A DNA stretch of 46,548 nucleotides from JAMXLO01 sp041487355 (GCA_041487355.1 JBGPND010000015.1:1-46548), one strand, 5' to 3'; positions 24,835-33,799 are shown, counted from the first letter of the stretch. Notes: generated from the sequence alone by a model not told the origin. Numbers and translations are program-made.

Positions 24835-26280
24835 ATGACGCAGTCCTCGGCCCTTCCGGGTTCCTTCGCCGCGCCAGCCAGCGGCGCACCTGGCGGCCGC
24901 TCGGGTCTGCGCCTGCTGCGCTCCGCCGGCGTCCGCTTCGCGGTGATCTACGCCGTGCTGCTCACCATCAGCGCGGCGGCGCTGGCGCTGTTCCTCTGGT
25001 GGGCGACCGCCGGCCTGCTCGACCGGCAGACCGAAGCCGCGATCCAGGCCGATGTCCAAAGCCTTTCGGAACGCTTCGCCGTGGGCCGGCTCCCGGCGCT
25101 GGTGATGACCATCGAGGACCGGCTGACCCAGGATGTCGAGGACGATGCGATCTACCTGCTGGTCGATCCGGCAGGGCGACGGATCGCCGGCAACCTGGAG
25201 CACTGGCCGCAAGCAGTCGCACAAAGCGGCGCGTGGTCCGAGCTGCCGATCGAGCGCGCCGGCGTCCGCTCGCTCGCGCTCGTGCAGAGCTACCAACTGC
25301 CGGGCGGCCTTCGCCTGCTGATCGGACGCGACATACAACTGCGCGCCCAACTCCGCTCGCTGCTCACCGACGCGCTGTTGTGGGCGCTGCTGGTTGTGTT
25401 GGCCATGGCGTCGATCGGCGCCCTGGTGGTGCGCAGCCTGTTCCGTCGCACGCTGGCCAATGTCTCGGCCACCGCCGCGGCGATCGCAGCCGGCGACTTC
25501 ACCCAGCGCGTGCGGCTCTCCGGCCGCGGCGACGAGTTCGACCAGCTCGCCGAGACGATCAACGACATGCTGGATCGCATGGGCCGGTTGATGGAGGGCG
25601 TGCGCGAAGTGTCCAACGCCATCGCGCATGACCTGCGAACGCCGATCACCCGCGCCCGCGCGCGGCTGGAGGATGCGGCCCTGCATGCCGGTTCCGTGGC
25701 GGAGCTGCGCGCCGCGATCGAGCGGGCGACGGCGGATCTGGACGGCATCGTGGCGGTGTTCCAGGCACTGCTGCGCATTGCCGAGATCGAGGCTGGCTCG
25801 CGCCGCTCCGCCTTCGCCCGGTTCGACCTCGCGCCTTTGCTCGCCGGCGTGGCGGAGCTGTACGGCGCGGTCGCCGAGGAGAACGGTATCACGCTGTCGG
25901 TCGAGGCACCGGCGCACCTGCCGACCTTCGGCGACCGGGAGCTGATCCAGCAGGCGGTCGCCAATCTGGTCGACAATGCGGTGAAGTTCTCGCGGGCCGG
26001 AGACGCCGTCCGGATCTCCGCGTCGGTCACGCCCGCCGGGGTGGAGATTGCGGTGGCCGACCAGGGCCCAGGCATCCCAGAGGCCGACCGCCTGCGTGCG
26101 ACCGAGCGTTTCTTCCGCGGCGAGCTCGCGCGCAACACGCCGGGAGCTGGCCTGGGCCTCGCGCTGGTGCAGGCGGTGGCGCAGTTGCACGGCGGCAGGC
26201 TGCGTCTGGCCGATGCGGCACCGGGCCTGGTCGCCGTCATTACGTTACCAGCGCATGACGAGCCGGCTCCGGCCGGCTAA
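24835..26280 (+). CDS. HAMP sensor histidine kinase
   Basis: A 481-residue membrane kinase. TM1 is at about 33-55 (FAVIYAVLLTISAAALALF), a periplasmic sensor of about 125 residues follows, TM2 is near 182-203, then HAMP. HisKA has H265 in SNAIAHDLRTP, and HATPase_c has NLVDNAVKFS, VADQGPGIP and AGLGLALVQ boxes. ATG 24835 is preferred over 24703 because the upstream stretch is repeat DNA. It would phosphorylate the OmpR-type regulator at 23919. The sensor domain resembles no ligand-binding family I can name. No receiver is fused. Confidence 0.92.
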   Translation: MTQSSALPGSFAAPASGAPGGRSGLRLLRSAGVRFAVIYAVLLTISAAALALFLWWATAGLLDRQTEAAIQADVQSLSERFAVGRLPALVMTIEDRLTQDVEDDAIYLLVDPAGRRIAGNLEHWPQAVAQSGAWSELPIERAGVRSLALVQSYQLPGGLRLLIGRDIQLRAQLRSLLTDALLWALLVVLAMASIGALVVRSLFRRTLANVSATAAAIAAGDFTQRVRLSGRGDEFDQLAETINDMLDRMGRLMEGVREVSNAIAHDLRTPITRARARLEDAALHAGSVAELRAAIERATADLDGIVAVFQALLRIAEIEAGSRRSAFARFDLAPLLAGVAELYGAVAEENGITLSVEAPAHLPTFGDRELIQQAVANLVDNAVKFSRAGDAVRISASVTPAGVEIAVADQGPGIPEADRLRATERFFRGELARNTPGAGLGLALVQAVAQLHGGRLRLADAAPGLVAVITLPAHDEPAPAG

Positions 26281-26290
26281 CGCGATTGTC

Positions 26291-26656
26291 ATGCCCGCAC
26301 CACCGGCCAGTGAGACCGCAGGCGCCAGTATGCCTGCCATGTCGCTGAACGCCCGCACCGTCAGCCTCGCCGGCATGGTTGCCTGTCTCGGATTGGGCGC
26401 TGTGCTGGTGGGTGCCATGCCGGTGGTCGGCCAGCCGCCGCCGCAGCGGGTAACCAGCGATACGCCGGAATACTGCTTGCGGCTGTTGGATCGGGTCGGC
26501 GAACTGGTCCGCATCGCGTCGGTTCCGCCGCCACAGGAGGTCACGTCGCTGTCGAGCGAGGGGCAGCGGATGTGTGACCAGGGCCAGACCCGCGGCGGCA
26601 TCCTTCGCCTGCGCCGGGCGCTGATGCTGATGCTGCACCAGGGCGACGAGCCCTGA
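26291..26656 (+). CDS. Small exported protein with two conserved-looking cysteines
   Basis: About 121 residues, unrecognised. A hydrophobic segment (LAGMVACLGLGAVLVGAM) looks like a signal peptide or anchor; the exported part contains EYCLRLLDRVGELV and SEGQRMCDQG, then an Arg-rich helix (GGILRLRRALMLM). The two Cys could form a disulfide in the periplasm. The start is unsure: ATG 26291, 26330 or 26339, none with a strong ribosome-binding site. It begins 10 nt after the kinase stop and ends in a 36-bp palindrome, so it is likely the last gene of the protease / regulator / kinase operon. Confidence 0.65.
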   Translation: MPAPPASETAGASMPAMSLNARTVSLAGMVACLGLGAVLVGAMPVVGQPPPQRVTSDTPEYCLRLLDRVGELVRIASVPPPQEVTSLSSEGQRMCDQGQTRGGILRLRRALMLMLHQGDEP

Positions 26657-26743
26657 CCCCCACCCCAACCCTCCCCCGCTTCGCGGGAGAGGGGGCGCTG
26701 AACTCCGTCTCCCGCGAAGCGGGGGAGGGTTGGGGTGGGGGTC
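26655..26743. repeat. Palindromic repeat, family E (ccctcccccgcttcgcggga), copy 1
   Basis: Perfect 36-nt arms at 26655-26690 and 26708-26743. The left arm starts inside the TGA stop of the small exported protein and the right arm ends 4 nt before the stop of the convergent dioxygenase gene. A near-identical element is at 40740-40846. It is probably a bidirectional terminator. Confidence 0.93.
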
Positions 26744-26747
26744 TATG

Positions 26748-27476
26748 CTACTCGTCTTCCTTGCGGAAGGTGACCACCAGCACATCGCGGAAGCCCGATT
26801 GCGTCGGATCGATCGGCTCGACCGGCGTCACCCCGTGCATGACGCGGTGGTCGTCCACCCAGGCGGCGTCGAACGGCTCCGCCAGGGTGAAGCTGCCGAG
26901 ATCGCGGCCATCGGCGCCGCGGATCGATGTCACGCCACTCTGGATGTTGCGACGGCCGATCAGCAGCACCAGCACGTAGTCCACGCCATCGCGGTGCATC
27001 CCTTCCGGCGTCGGCCGGCCTTCCGCTCCGCTGCGCGCCTCGATGCGGAATTGATGCACCTCGATGTGCCAGTCGCGCGTCGGTGCGAGACACTCGAACA
27101 GCGCGCGACACGTCGCAAGGATCGTCGTCATAGTTGGGCCGGCGGCGATCTCCGGCAGCACCGGATCGAACCAGCGGGCGATGCCGCCGTTCAGCGGATT
27201 GTAATCACGGCTTTGATAGTGCGGCTGGTGCGGCTTGCGATGGATCGGCTCGCCCGCCACCGCGCCGCAGGCGGCATGGCGCCGTTTCCGATAGCGTCCG
27301 CCATCGGCCATGTAGGTATCGAGACCGAGATGGTCCCAGCTCGCCGCGAATTCCGGCCAGTCTGCCAGCGAGCCCAGCCCGGCGAACATCGCGCGCATCT
27401 GCGCACCGCGCACGAAGGCAAAGCCCTCGGCCGCTATGGAGCCGGCAAGCTGGTCCAATCCGGCCGGCGCAGTCAT
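26748..27476 (-). CDS. 2OG-Fe(II) dioxygenase, isoleucine-hydroxylase-like family
   Basis: A 242-residue cupin-fold oxygenase resembling the 2OG-Fe dioxygenase family that includes bacterial free-amino-acid hydroxylases such as L-isoleucine 4-hydroxylase. Iron ligands are His161 and Asp163 (GMHRDGVDY) and His214 (VMHGVTPV); Arg230 is placed to bind the 2-oxoglutarate carboxylate. Length matches the family (about 240). The ATG overlaps the TGA of the upstream MscS gene (ATGA, 27473-27476), so the two are translationally coupled. Substrate unknown; a role in compatible solute or amino-acid modification would suit its osmotic channel partner but is inference. Confidence 0.85.
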   Translation of the reverse strand: MTAPAGLDQLAGSIAAEGFAFVRGAQMRAMFAGLGSLADWPEFAASWDHLGLDTYMADGGRYRKRRHAACGAVAGEPIHRKPHQPHYQSRDYNPLNGGIARWFDPVLPEIAAGPTMTTILATCRALFECLAPTRDWHIEVHQFRIEARSGAEGRPTPEGMHRDGVDYVLVLLIGRRNIQSGVTSIRGADGRDLGSFTLAEPFDAAWVDDHRVMHGVTPVEPIDPTQSGFRDVLVVTFRKEDE

Positions 27477-29827
27477 GGCCGACCACCCTCCGGGGACTGT
27501 CGCGCGGGCTCGTTTGTCATCTGCGTCAGAGCGACCATGCGCTGCACCGGGTTGTAGAGTTCGATACCCAGCTCGTCGAACCGCTTCTTCATCCGGCGAT
27601 TGAATTCGCGTTGCACGCTCCAACGGCCGGAATCCGTGCAGACCACTTGGCCGGCAATGGTCACGCCGGCGCCGTCAATCTTGTCGACGCCCCAGAGCTG
27701 CAGGTCGCTCAGCATCTTCGCCGAGAAGTCCGCCTCCTGACGCATCGCGGCGGTGACCTCCTTCAGCACCTCGCACACGCGATCGGTGTCCTCGTGATAG
27801 GCAACGCAGACACTGACCGAGGCGTTGCCTAGTCCGCGGTTCACGTTGGTCACCGTCGTCACGGCGCTGAACGGGATGATGTGCACCGATCCATCGCCCG
27901 CGCGCAGACGGATGGTGCGGACCGACAGGTTCTCCACTGTGCCCGACAGACCGGAGACGGTGACCCAGTCACCCACCTGCATCGCGTTCTCCAGCAGCAG
28001 GAAGATGCCGGTGATCAGGTCCTGCACCAGCTTCTGCGCGCCGAAGCCGATCGCCACGCCGACGATGCCGGCGCCGGCCAGCAGCGGGCCGATGTTCACG
28101 CCGATCTCGCTCAGTACCATCATGCCGACGACGATCACGATGGTGATCAACAGCGTCGTGCGAAGCAGCGGCAGCAATGTGCGCAACCGCGCCGAACGTG
28201 CCACCTGGGCCTCGCGGGTCAGCCTGGCCAGATGCCGTTCGAATCCCGCATTGACCGCTTCCCATACCGCCAGAGCCAGCAGCACCGTCACCGCGAGGGT
28301 GACGAGGGTGGACAACAGACGCTGGCCAAGCGCGGTCGCCACCAGCCAGTCGAGCGCTCCGAGCCCCCAAAGCTGCAGCAAGGCGATAGCGCCGGCGAGG
28401 AAGATGAGCGCACGCGCGACACTGAGCAGTACCGGGTGGTAGAGCGCGAGGCGTGCCTCGATTCCGGGATAGCGTGATGCCACCTCCGGCCTGACGGACA
28501 GCATGCGGTCGAGTGCACCGAGGACGACGATCTGCACGAGGCGCGCCACCGCCACCACCACGATGATGCTGACGAAATAGCGCAGCATCCGCGTGTAGCC
28601 ATGCGGAACCTCCACCGCCCAGGCAAGCCAGAGCGTGACCAGCAGCAGAAGCGCGAGCCAGTGCCAGACGCGCGCCAGCCAATTGCGAAGCGCGGCAATA
28701 GGTCCGCTCGCGCCCGCCGGAGCGCGTATCGCCCGCCGCACCACCCTGCGCTGCTGCAGGACGATGAGTCCCAGGAACATGTGGTCGACGAGGCCGACCG
28801 CCTTGAGCAGCGCGTCGTGTGCGGAATCCGACAGGCCCAGGAGCAGCCCAACCTCCGCGATCGCATAGCCGAAGACGGTCACCACCGCGATCCGCCTGGT
28901 CCAGCGCGTGGCGTAGCCGGCCGCCGCATTCGAGATATGCAGCAACCGCAGGCGGGGCTCGCTTGGCGAGAACATCATCCGCGCAATGCACAGGATTGCC
29001 GCGCATAGCGCGTAGGCGTCGATCACTGCCAACAGGACGAGCCGCGGCAGGTCTTCGCCGCCCAGCGCACTCGCCGCGATCAGATGGCCGACGGCCAGGA
29101 AGCCGAGCACCGGCAGCAGCTCGAGGACGAGGCGCCCGAGAACCAGCGGCACGCGACGCAGCAGAGTGAGCGCCGCGGCCCGGCGGCGCCGGGGTGGCTC
29201 GATGTCGCCCAGCTCGGCGCGCGCCTCGGCATTTTCCTCCGGCGGCGGCCCGCCATTCGGCGCCTGGCGGATCAGCGTCAGGATGGGACGCCGCACCGCA
29301 CGGCGGACCAACCACTCGACCGCGAGGCCGGCAGCCAGCACCAGTGCCAGACGCCATGCCGTGTCCAGCAGGATGCCGCGTGCCCACGGGTCGGTCGCCA
29401 TCACCTTCAGCCAGCCCCACAGCAGCGGCACGCTGCGGACCGCGCCCAGCGTGGCGACCACCCGGCTGGACACGTGGTTCAGGAAGCCGGAGGCCCCCAT
29501 CAGCACCGCCGCCCCAAGGCTGTTCGGCGTCAGCGGTCCCGACGCGTTGCTTGCCGGCTCGGGCGTAGGGGCTGGGGTGGGAGCAGGGGCTGGCAAGGCG
29601 GCGCCCTGTGGCTGCAATCTGGCGATCGTCTCCAGGGTCGAGATGATCTGGGCGCGCTTCTGCGGATCCTGCAGCACATCCAGCGCCCGACGCGCCTCGT
29701 CCGGACTGACCTGGGGGGCCGCGTTGGCCGTCGGCGCACCGCCGCCGCCCTGGGCTGGGGGCTGCGCCCGGACGCCGAGGCCAGGCGCGAGCGCCACGAG
29801 GCAGGCGAGAATCAGCAGTCGCAGCAT
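27473..29827 (-). CDS. MscS-family mechanosensitive channel
   Basis: A large MscS protein of about 784 residues. A signal peptide (MLRLLILACLVALAPGL) and a Pro/Ala-rich periplasmic segment precede about ten transmembrane helices. The conserved channel core near residues 590-700 has the pore helix GAGIVGVAIGFGAQKLVQD and the following LENAMQVGDWVTV; a cytoplasmic beta/alpha domain ends about QMTNEP. It would open under hypo-osmotic tension. The start is chosen at 29827, which has GGAG 8 nt upstream; ATGs at 29833 and 29845 are alternatives. It is the first gene of a two-gene unit with the dioxygenase. Confidence 0.9.
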   Translation of the reverse strand: MLRLLILACLVALAPGLGVRAQPPAQGGGGAPTANAAPQVSPDEARRALDVLQDPQKRAQIISTLETIARLQPQGAALPAPAPTPAPTPEPASNASGPLTPNSLGAAVLMGASGFLNHVSSRVVATLGAVRSVPLLWGWLKVMATDPWARGILLDTAWRLALVLAAGLAVEWLVRRAVRRPILTLIRQAPNGGPPPEENAEARAELGDIEPPRRRRAAALTLLRRVPLVLGRLVLELLPVLGFLAVGHLIAASALGGEDLPRLVLLAVIDAYALCAAILCIARMMFSPSEPRLRLLHISNAAAGYATRWTRRIAVVTVFGYAIAEVGLLLGLSDSAHDALLKAVGLVDHMFLGLIVLQQRRVVRRAIRAPAGASGPIAALRNWLARVWHWLALLLLVTLWLAWAVEVPHGYTRMLRYFVSIIVVVAVARLVQIVVLGALDRMLSVRPEVASRYPGIEARLALYHPVLLSVARALIFLAGAIALLQLWGLGALDWLVATALGQRLLSTLVTLAVTVLLALAVWEAVNAGFERHLARLTREAQVARSARLRTLLPLLRTTLLITIVIVVGMMVLSEIGVNIGPLLAGAGIVGVAIGFGAQKLVQDLITGIFLLLENAMQVGDWVTVSGLSGTVENLSVRTIRLRAGDGSVHIIPFSAVTTVTNVNRGLGNASVSVCVAYHEDTDRVCEVLKEVTAAMRQEADFSAKMLSDLQLWGVDKIDGAGVTIAGQVVCTDSGRWSVQREFNRRMKKRFDELGIELYNPVQRMVALTQMTNEPARQSPEGGRP

Positions 29828-29912
29828 CGGCATGGCTCCGGACATGAACGACTGAGGTCGGTCAACAAAGTGGCACGGTCACGGCAGGTCATTGGCGGGA
29901 TGCAATCCCGGC

Positions 29913-30041
29913 ATGGCAGGTGTAGGGCAATCGAGTGAAAACACGAGCGGTGAAGACAGTATCAGGAGGCGCGGTGCGCGGACCTTCAGGTAATCGCCTG
30001 CCTTTCCATCATTCACTCGATTGCCCTGATGGCAGGTGTAG
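29913..30041. repeat. Nested inverted and direct repeats upstream of HIG1/etf genes
   Basis: The 13-mer atggcaggtgtag occurs at 29913-29925 and 30029-30041. Inside, 15-nt inverted arms lie at 29925-29939 (gggcaatcgagtgaa) and 30012-30026. The resulting stem with a roughly 72-nt loop ends 20-35 nt before the HIG1 start and could fold in the leader RNA. It belongs to none of the other repeat families here. Confidence 0.75.
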
Positions 30042-30059
30042 AAGCCGCGCCGGTTTGCT

Positions 30060-30266
30060 ATGTGGGTGGCTGTGAAGACCTTTCTCACGATCCTGATCGC
30101 GCTTCTTATGCTTGGCACCCTCGGTGTGCTATTCGCCGGCCTGTTGGGTATGGTGCGCGGCGGCGGCAACCCCGCCCGCTCCAACACGTTGATGCGCTGG
30201 CGGGTGATCCTGCAGGGGGCGGCATTGCTGCTGTTCGCCCTGCTGATGACCCTGCTGAAGTCCTGA
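30060..30266 (+). CDS. HIG1-domain twin-transmembrane protein
   Basis: A 68-residue inner-membrane protein with two hydrophobic helices (FLTILIALLMLGTLGVLFAGLL and VILQGAALLLFALLM) around the conserved loop RGGGNPARSNTLMRWR. This Arg-Ser-Asn / Met-Arg-Trp-Arg loop is the hallmark of the HIG1 (hypoxia-induced) family, whose mitochondrial members associate with respiratory supercomplexes. In alphaproteobacteria the gene is often found just before etfBA and a 3-hydroxyacyl-CoA dehydrogenase gene, as here. The start codon lacks a clear ribosome-binding site; a GTG at 30066 or 30072 is possible. Confidence 0.85.
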   Translation: MWVAVKTFLTILIALLMLGTLGVLFAGLLGMVRGGGNPARSNTLMRWRVILQGAALLLFALLMTLLKS

Positions 30267-30387
30267 TTCTGGCGTTTGACAGGCTACCGGCCCCTGCATA
30301 TGGTCCGCCGGCTCTATTGCAGGTGCGAACAGGCGGGTGGCCCGCCTTGCTGGCGCACGAGATTCCTGGAAGCGGCACGGTCCTCCC

Positions 30388-31137
30388 ATGAAAATACTGG
30401 TCCCGGTAAAGCGGGTGGTCGACTACAACGTGAAGGTCCGCGTGAAGACGGACGGCTCCGGCATCGAGACCGCCGGCGTGAAGATGTCCATGAACCCGTT
30501 CGACGAGATCGCCATCGAGGAGGCGGTGCGCCTGAAGGAGAAGGGCATCGCCAGCGAGATCGTCGCCGTCTCGCTCGGCGTGGCGCAATGCGCCGAGACG
30601 ATCCGCACCGCGCTCGCCATGGGCGCCGATCGCGGCATCCTGGTGGAGACCGATGTCGAGTTGCAGCCGCTGGCCGTCGCCAAGCTGCTGAAGGCGATCG
30701 CCGACAAGGAGCAGCCGCGGCTGATCATCCTCGGCAAGCAGGCGATCGACGACGACATGAGTGCCACCGGCCAGATGCTCGCCGCCTTGCTCGGCTGGCC
30801 GCAGGGCACCTTCGCCTCGAAGGTGGTGATCGACGGCGACACCATCACCGTGACGCGCGAGGTGGATGGTGGGCTTGAGACGGTGGCGCTGAACCTGCCC
30901 GCGATCGTCACCACCGACCTGCGGCTGAACGAGCCGCGCTACGCCTCGCTGCCCAACATCATGAAGGCGCGCAAGAAGCCGATCGACCACCTGAAGCCCG
31001 CCGACCTCGGCGTCGATCCGGCGCCGCGCCTGACCACGCTCAAGGTGGTCGAGCCGCCGAAGCGCAAGGCGGGGGTGAAGGTCGGCTCGGTCGCCGAGCT
31101 GGTGGCCAAGCTCAGGATGGAAGCGAAGGTGATCTGA
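30388..31137 (+). CDS. etfB: Electron transfer flavoprotein beta subunit
   Basis: A 249-residue EtfB starting MKILVPVKRVVDYNVK. It shows the conserved MNPFDEIAIEEAVRLKEKG, VSLGVAQCAETIRTALAMGA and the recognition-loop region EVDGGLETVALNLPAIVT, with AMP-binding residues expected in the first third. EtfAB accepts electrons from acyl-CoA dehydrogenases, including probably the PimCD-type pair at 7836-10291, and passes them to ETF-ubiquinone oxidoreductase. ATG 30388 is chosen over upstream open frame because homology starts exactly there. etfA follows after 3 nt. Confidence 0.96.
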   Translation: MKILVPVKRVVDYNVKVRVKTDGSGIETAGVKMSMNPFDEIAIEEAVRLKEKGIASEIVAVSLGVAQCAETIRTALAMGADRGILVETDVELQPLAVAKLLKAIADKEQPRLIILGKQAIDDDMSATGQMLAALLGWPQGTFASKVVIDGDTITVTREVDGGLETVALNLPAIVTTDLRLNEPRYASLPNIMKARKKPIDHLKPADLGVDPAPRLTTLKVVEPPKRKAGVKVGSVAELVAKLRMEAKVI

Positions 31138-31140
31138 CCG

Positions 31141-32094
31141 ATGACGAGCCTTGTACTGCTCGAATACGACGCCGCCGGCATCAAGCAGCCCTCCCGCAGC
31201 GCGGTTGCGGCAGCTTTGAAGCTGGGCGAGGTGCACGCCCTGGTTGCCGGCAGCGGTTTGGCTGCCGCCGCCGCGGCCGCGGCCAAGCTGCCTGGCGTTG
31301 CCAAGGTGCTGACCGCCGATTCGCCGGCGCTGGACCACCTGCTGGCCGAACCGACCGCGGCGCTGCTGGTCGCACTCGCGCCGAACTATTCGCACCTGCT
31401 GGCCGCCACCACGGCGGTGGGCAAGAACATCATGCCGCGCGTCGCCGCATTGCTGGACGCGCAGCCGATCAGCGACATCGCCGATGTGGTGGATGCCGAC
31501 ACATTCGTCCGACCGATCTACGCTGGCAACGGTATGGCCACGGTGAAGTCCGCCGACGCGAAGAAGGTGATCACGGTTCGCGCGGCCAGCTTCGACCCGG
31601 TTGCGCCCGAGGGGTCGGGCAGCGAAGCCGACCGACACGCGCCGATCGAGCCCGTGTCGATCCCCGATCTGCCTGCCGTCTCGCGCTTCATCTCGGCGGA
31701 GCTGACGAAAAGCGTGCGCCCCGAACTCACCGCCGCGCGCGTGGTGATTTCCGGCGGCCGTGGCATGCAGTCAGGCGAGAACTTCAAGCTTCTTGAACCG
31801 ATTGCCGATAAACTCGGCGCCGCGGTGGGTGCGTCACGCGCCGCGGTGGATGCCGGTTTCGTTCCCAACGACTACCAGGTGGGACAGACCGGAAAAATCG
31901 TCGCCCCGGAGCTTTACATTGCTGTCGGTATTTCTGGTGCCATCCAGCATCTGGCCGGCATGAAGGACAGCAAGGTGATCGTGGCGATCAACAAGGACGA
32001 GGAAGCGCCCATCTTCCAGGTCGCCGATTACGGCCTGGTGGCTGATCTGTTCACCGCACTGCCCGAGCTGGCAGCCGAACTGGAGCGCTCCTGA
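31141..32094 (+). CDS. etfA: Electron transfer flavoprotein alpha subunit
   Basis: A 317-residue EtfA. The C-terminal FAD domain has the signature GGRGMQSGENFKLLEPIAD, the GASRAAVDAGFVPNDYQVGQTG stretch in segments (for example SRAAVDAGF, NDYQVGQTGK) and YIAVGISGAIQHLAGM. It pairs with EtfB encoded 3 nt upstream and carries the FAD that shuttles electrons. The stop is immediately followed by the start of the 3-hydroxyacyl-CoA dehydrogenase gene, so all three are co-translated. Confidence 0.96.
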   Translation: MTSLVLLEYDAAGIKQPSRSAVAAALKLGEVHALVAGSGLAAAAAAAAKLPGVAKVLTADSPALDHLLAEPTAALLVALAPNYSHLLAATTAVGKNIMPRVAALLDAQPISDIADVVDADTFVRPIYAGNGMATVKSADAKKVITVRAASFDPVAPEGSGSEADRHAPIEPVSIPDLPAVSRFISAELTKSVRPELTAARVVISGGRGMQSGENFKLLEPIADKLGAAVGASRAAVDAGFVPNDYQVGQTGKIVAPELYIAVGISGAIQHLAGMKDSKVIVAINKDEEAPIFQVADYGLVADLFTALPELAAELERS

Positions 32095-33024
32095 ATGAAT
32101 GTAGCGGTCAAGCCTGTGCCCGCCGGCAGCGTGCTGCTGGCGGAGCCGCCGGAGATTGCCCGCGTCGGCGTGATCGGCGCTGGGCAGATGGGCAACGGCA
32201 TCGCCCATGTCTGTGCGCTCGCCGGCCTGACCGTGACGATGCTGGATGTGAAGCCCGACGCGCTCGCGCGCGCAATCGGCACCATCACCCGCAACATGGA
32301 GCGGCAGGTCAACCGCTCGCTGATCAGCGAGGAGGACAAGGACGAGGCGCTGGCGCGCATCCGCACCACCACGGTTTATGCCGATCTCAGTGACGCCGAC
32401 CTGGTGATCGAGGCGGCGACCGAGAAGGAGGACGTGAAGCGCGCGGTCTACAAGCTGCTGACGCCGAACCTGAAGCCATCCTGCATGCTGGCGTCCAATA
32501 CCTCGTCGATCTCCATCACCCGGCTGGGCGCCGCGACCGACCGGCCGGAAAAGTTCATCGGCATGCACTTCATGAATCCGGTGCCGGTGATGAAGCTGGT
32601 GGAGATCATCCGCGGCATCGCGACCGACGAACCGACCTTCCAGGCGGTGCGCATCCTGGCCGAGAAGCTCGGCAAGACCGCCGCGGTCGCCGAGGATTTT
32701 CCAGCGTTCATCGTCAACCGCATCCTGGTGCCGATGATCAACGAGGCGGTCTACGCGCTGTATGAAGGTGTGGGTTCGGTGTCGGGCATCGACACCTCGA
32801 TGCGGCTCGGCGCCAACCATCCGATGGGCCCGCTGGAGCTGGCCGATTTCATTGGGTTGGATACCTGCCTGTCCATCATGCAGGTGCTGTACGAGGGCCT
32901 GTCAGACAGCAAGTACCGTCCGTGTCCGCTGCTGGTGAAATATGTCGAGGCCGGCTGGCTCGGGCGGAAGACCAACCGCGGCTTCTACGACTACACCGTG
33001 ACGCCGCCCCGCCCGACGCGATAG
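32095..33024 (+). CDS. 3-hydroxybutyryl-CoA dehydrogenase
   Basis: A 309-residue enzyme oxidising (S)-3-hydroxyacyl-CoA with NAD. The Rossmann motif VIGAGQMGNGIAHV starts near residue 25; the catalytic His is in FIGMHFMNPVPVMKLVE and the C-terminal domain has FIVNRILVPMINEAVYAL and HPMGPLELADFIGLDT. It is about 20 residues longer at the N-terminus than minimal Hbd, so translation may begin further in, although ATG 32095 follows the etfA stop without gap. With EtfAB it serves beta-oxidation-type or butanoyl-CoA/PHB metabolism. Confidence 0.95.
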   Translation: MNVAVKPVPAGSVLLAEPPEIARVGVIGAGQMGNGIAHVCALAGLTVTMLDVKPDALARAIGTITRNMERQVNRSLISEEDKDEALARIRTTTVYADLSDADLVIEAATEKEDVKRAVYKLLTPNLKPSCMLASNTSSISITRLGAATDRPEKFIGMHFMNPVPVMKLVEIIRGIATDEPTFQAVRILAEKLGKTAAVAEDFPAFIVNRILVPMINEAVYALYEGVGSVSGIDTSMRLGANHPMGPLELADFIGLDTCLSIMQVLYEGLSDSKYRPCPLLVKYVEAGWLGRKTNRGFYDYTVTPPRPTR

Positions 33025-33058
33025 GGGCACACCCCGAACCGCGTCTGCGGCAGACGCA

Positions 33059-33526
33059 TCAGTGCTTGGCGACGCTCCGTGGCAGACCTTCCAGGGCGGC
33101 CCTCATCTGGCCAGCCTCGGTGTCGCAGAGCAGGCCCGTGCCGTTCTCGGCCTCGATCAGGGTGATGGGGCGCACCACGGTGCAGTCGCCGTATCTGACG
33201 CCCGGTTCGAAGCTGATGCGCCCAGCGGAATTGCAGTCGAGACCCTTGCCGGCATCAGCGTCTCGCATGGAGACCTTCAGCACGGTTGTGCAGCCGTTAT
33301 AGGCCACGCCAGGAGCCAGATCGAGGTCCGTCTGGCGAGTGTTCAGGCCATGCGCATGGGGATGATGCTGCGCACCCCGGTAGAGTTCCGGATGGGATAT
33401 CATGGCGAGGTCCCGGTCGGCTGAGACGGTGGGTGCATTCGCGCATGCAGCGAGTGACAGCGTGCCGGCGATTACAATAATCGCCAGGCACGACTTCGTG
33501 GACCAGCGCATTGCGTTCTTCCTCAT
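33059..33526 (-). CDS. Predicted lipoprotein of unknown function
   Basis: A 155-residue protein with a signal peptide ending in the lipobox LAAC (SCLAIIVIAGTLSLAAC). The mature part has a His-rich stretch (GAQHHPHAHG) and five later features of interest: NGCTTV, GLDC, GDCTVV and LLCDTE, giving four cysteines that could form two disulfides. I do not recognise the family. ATG 33526 or 33511 may be the start. It is convergent with the hydroxyacyl-CoA dehydrogenase gene, 34 nt apart, and appears monocistronic. Confidence 0.7.
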   Translation of the reverse strand: MRKNAMRWSTKSCLAIIVIAGTLSLAACANAPTVSADRDLAMISHPELYRGAQHHPHAHGLNTRQTDLDLAPGVAYNGCTTVLKVSMRDADAGKGLDCNSAGRISFEPGVRYGDCTVVRPITLIEAENGTGLLCDTEAGQMRAALEGLPRSVAKH

Positions 33527-33799
33527 GCTGCCGGGTAGCCACGAGGATAACGAGTAACAGTCACTTATTGCTTAATACGTGGCCAAAACAGCATAGACGA
33601 CATCCAGCAAGGCAGCTTCACTTCCTGCCCGCTTGATCAATGCCAGGTCCCTTTGTTCGCGACTCGCCTTGCCATTCGAATCGCGCGCGCCGTCTGACGG
33701 TCGATCCCAGCAAACTATCGGCTGGCCACACCCCTTACCGAAACCCGGATCGTCCCCATCATCCGGCCGGACGAACCAAGCGTAGGGGAGTAGAGACAC

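Noticed and set aside
29871..29886. Possible sigma-54 promoter tggcacggtcacggca before the HIG1 gene
   Set aside because: GG-N10-GC spacing is right, but the -12 half reads CGGC rather than TTGC, so the match is weak.
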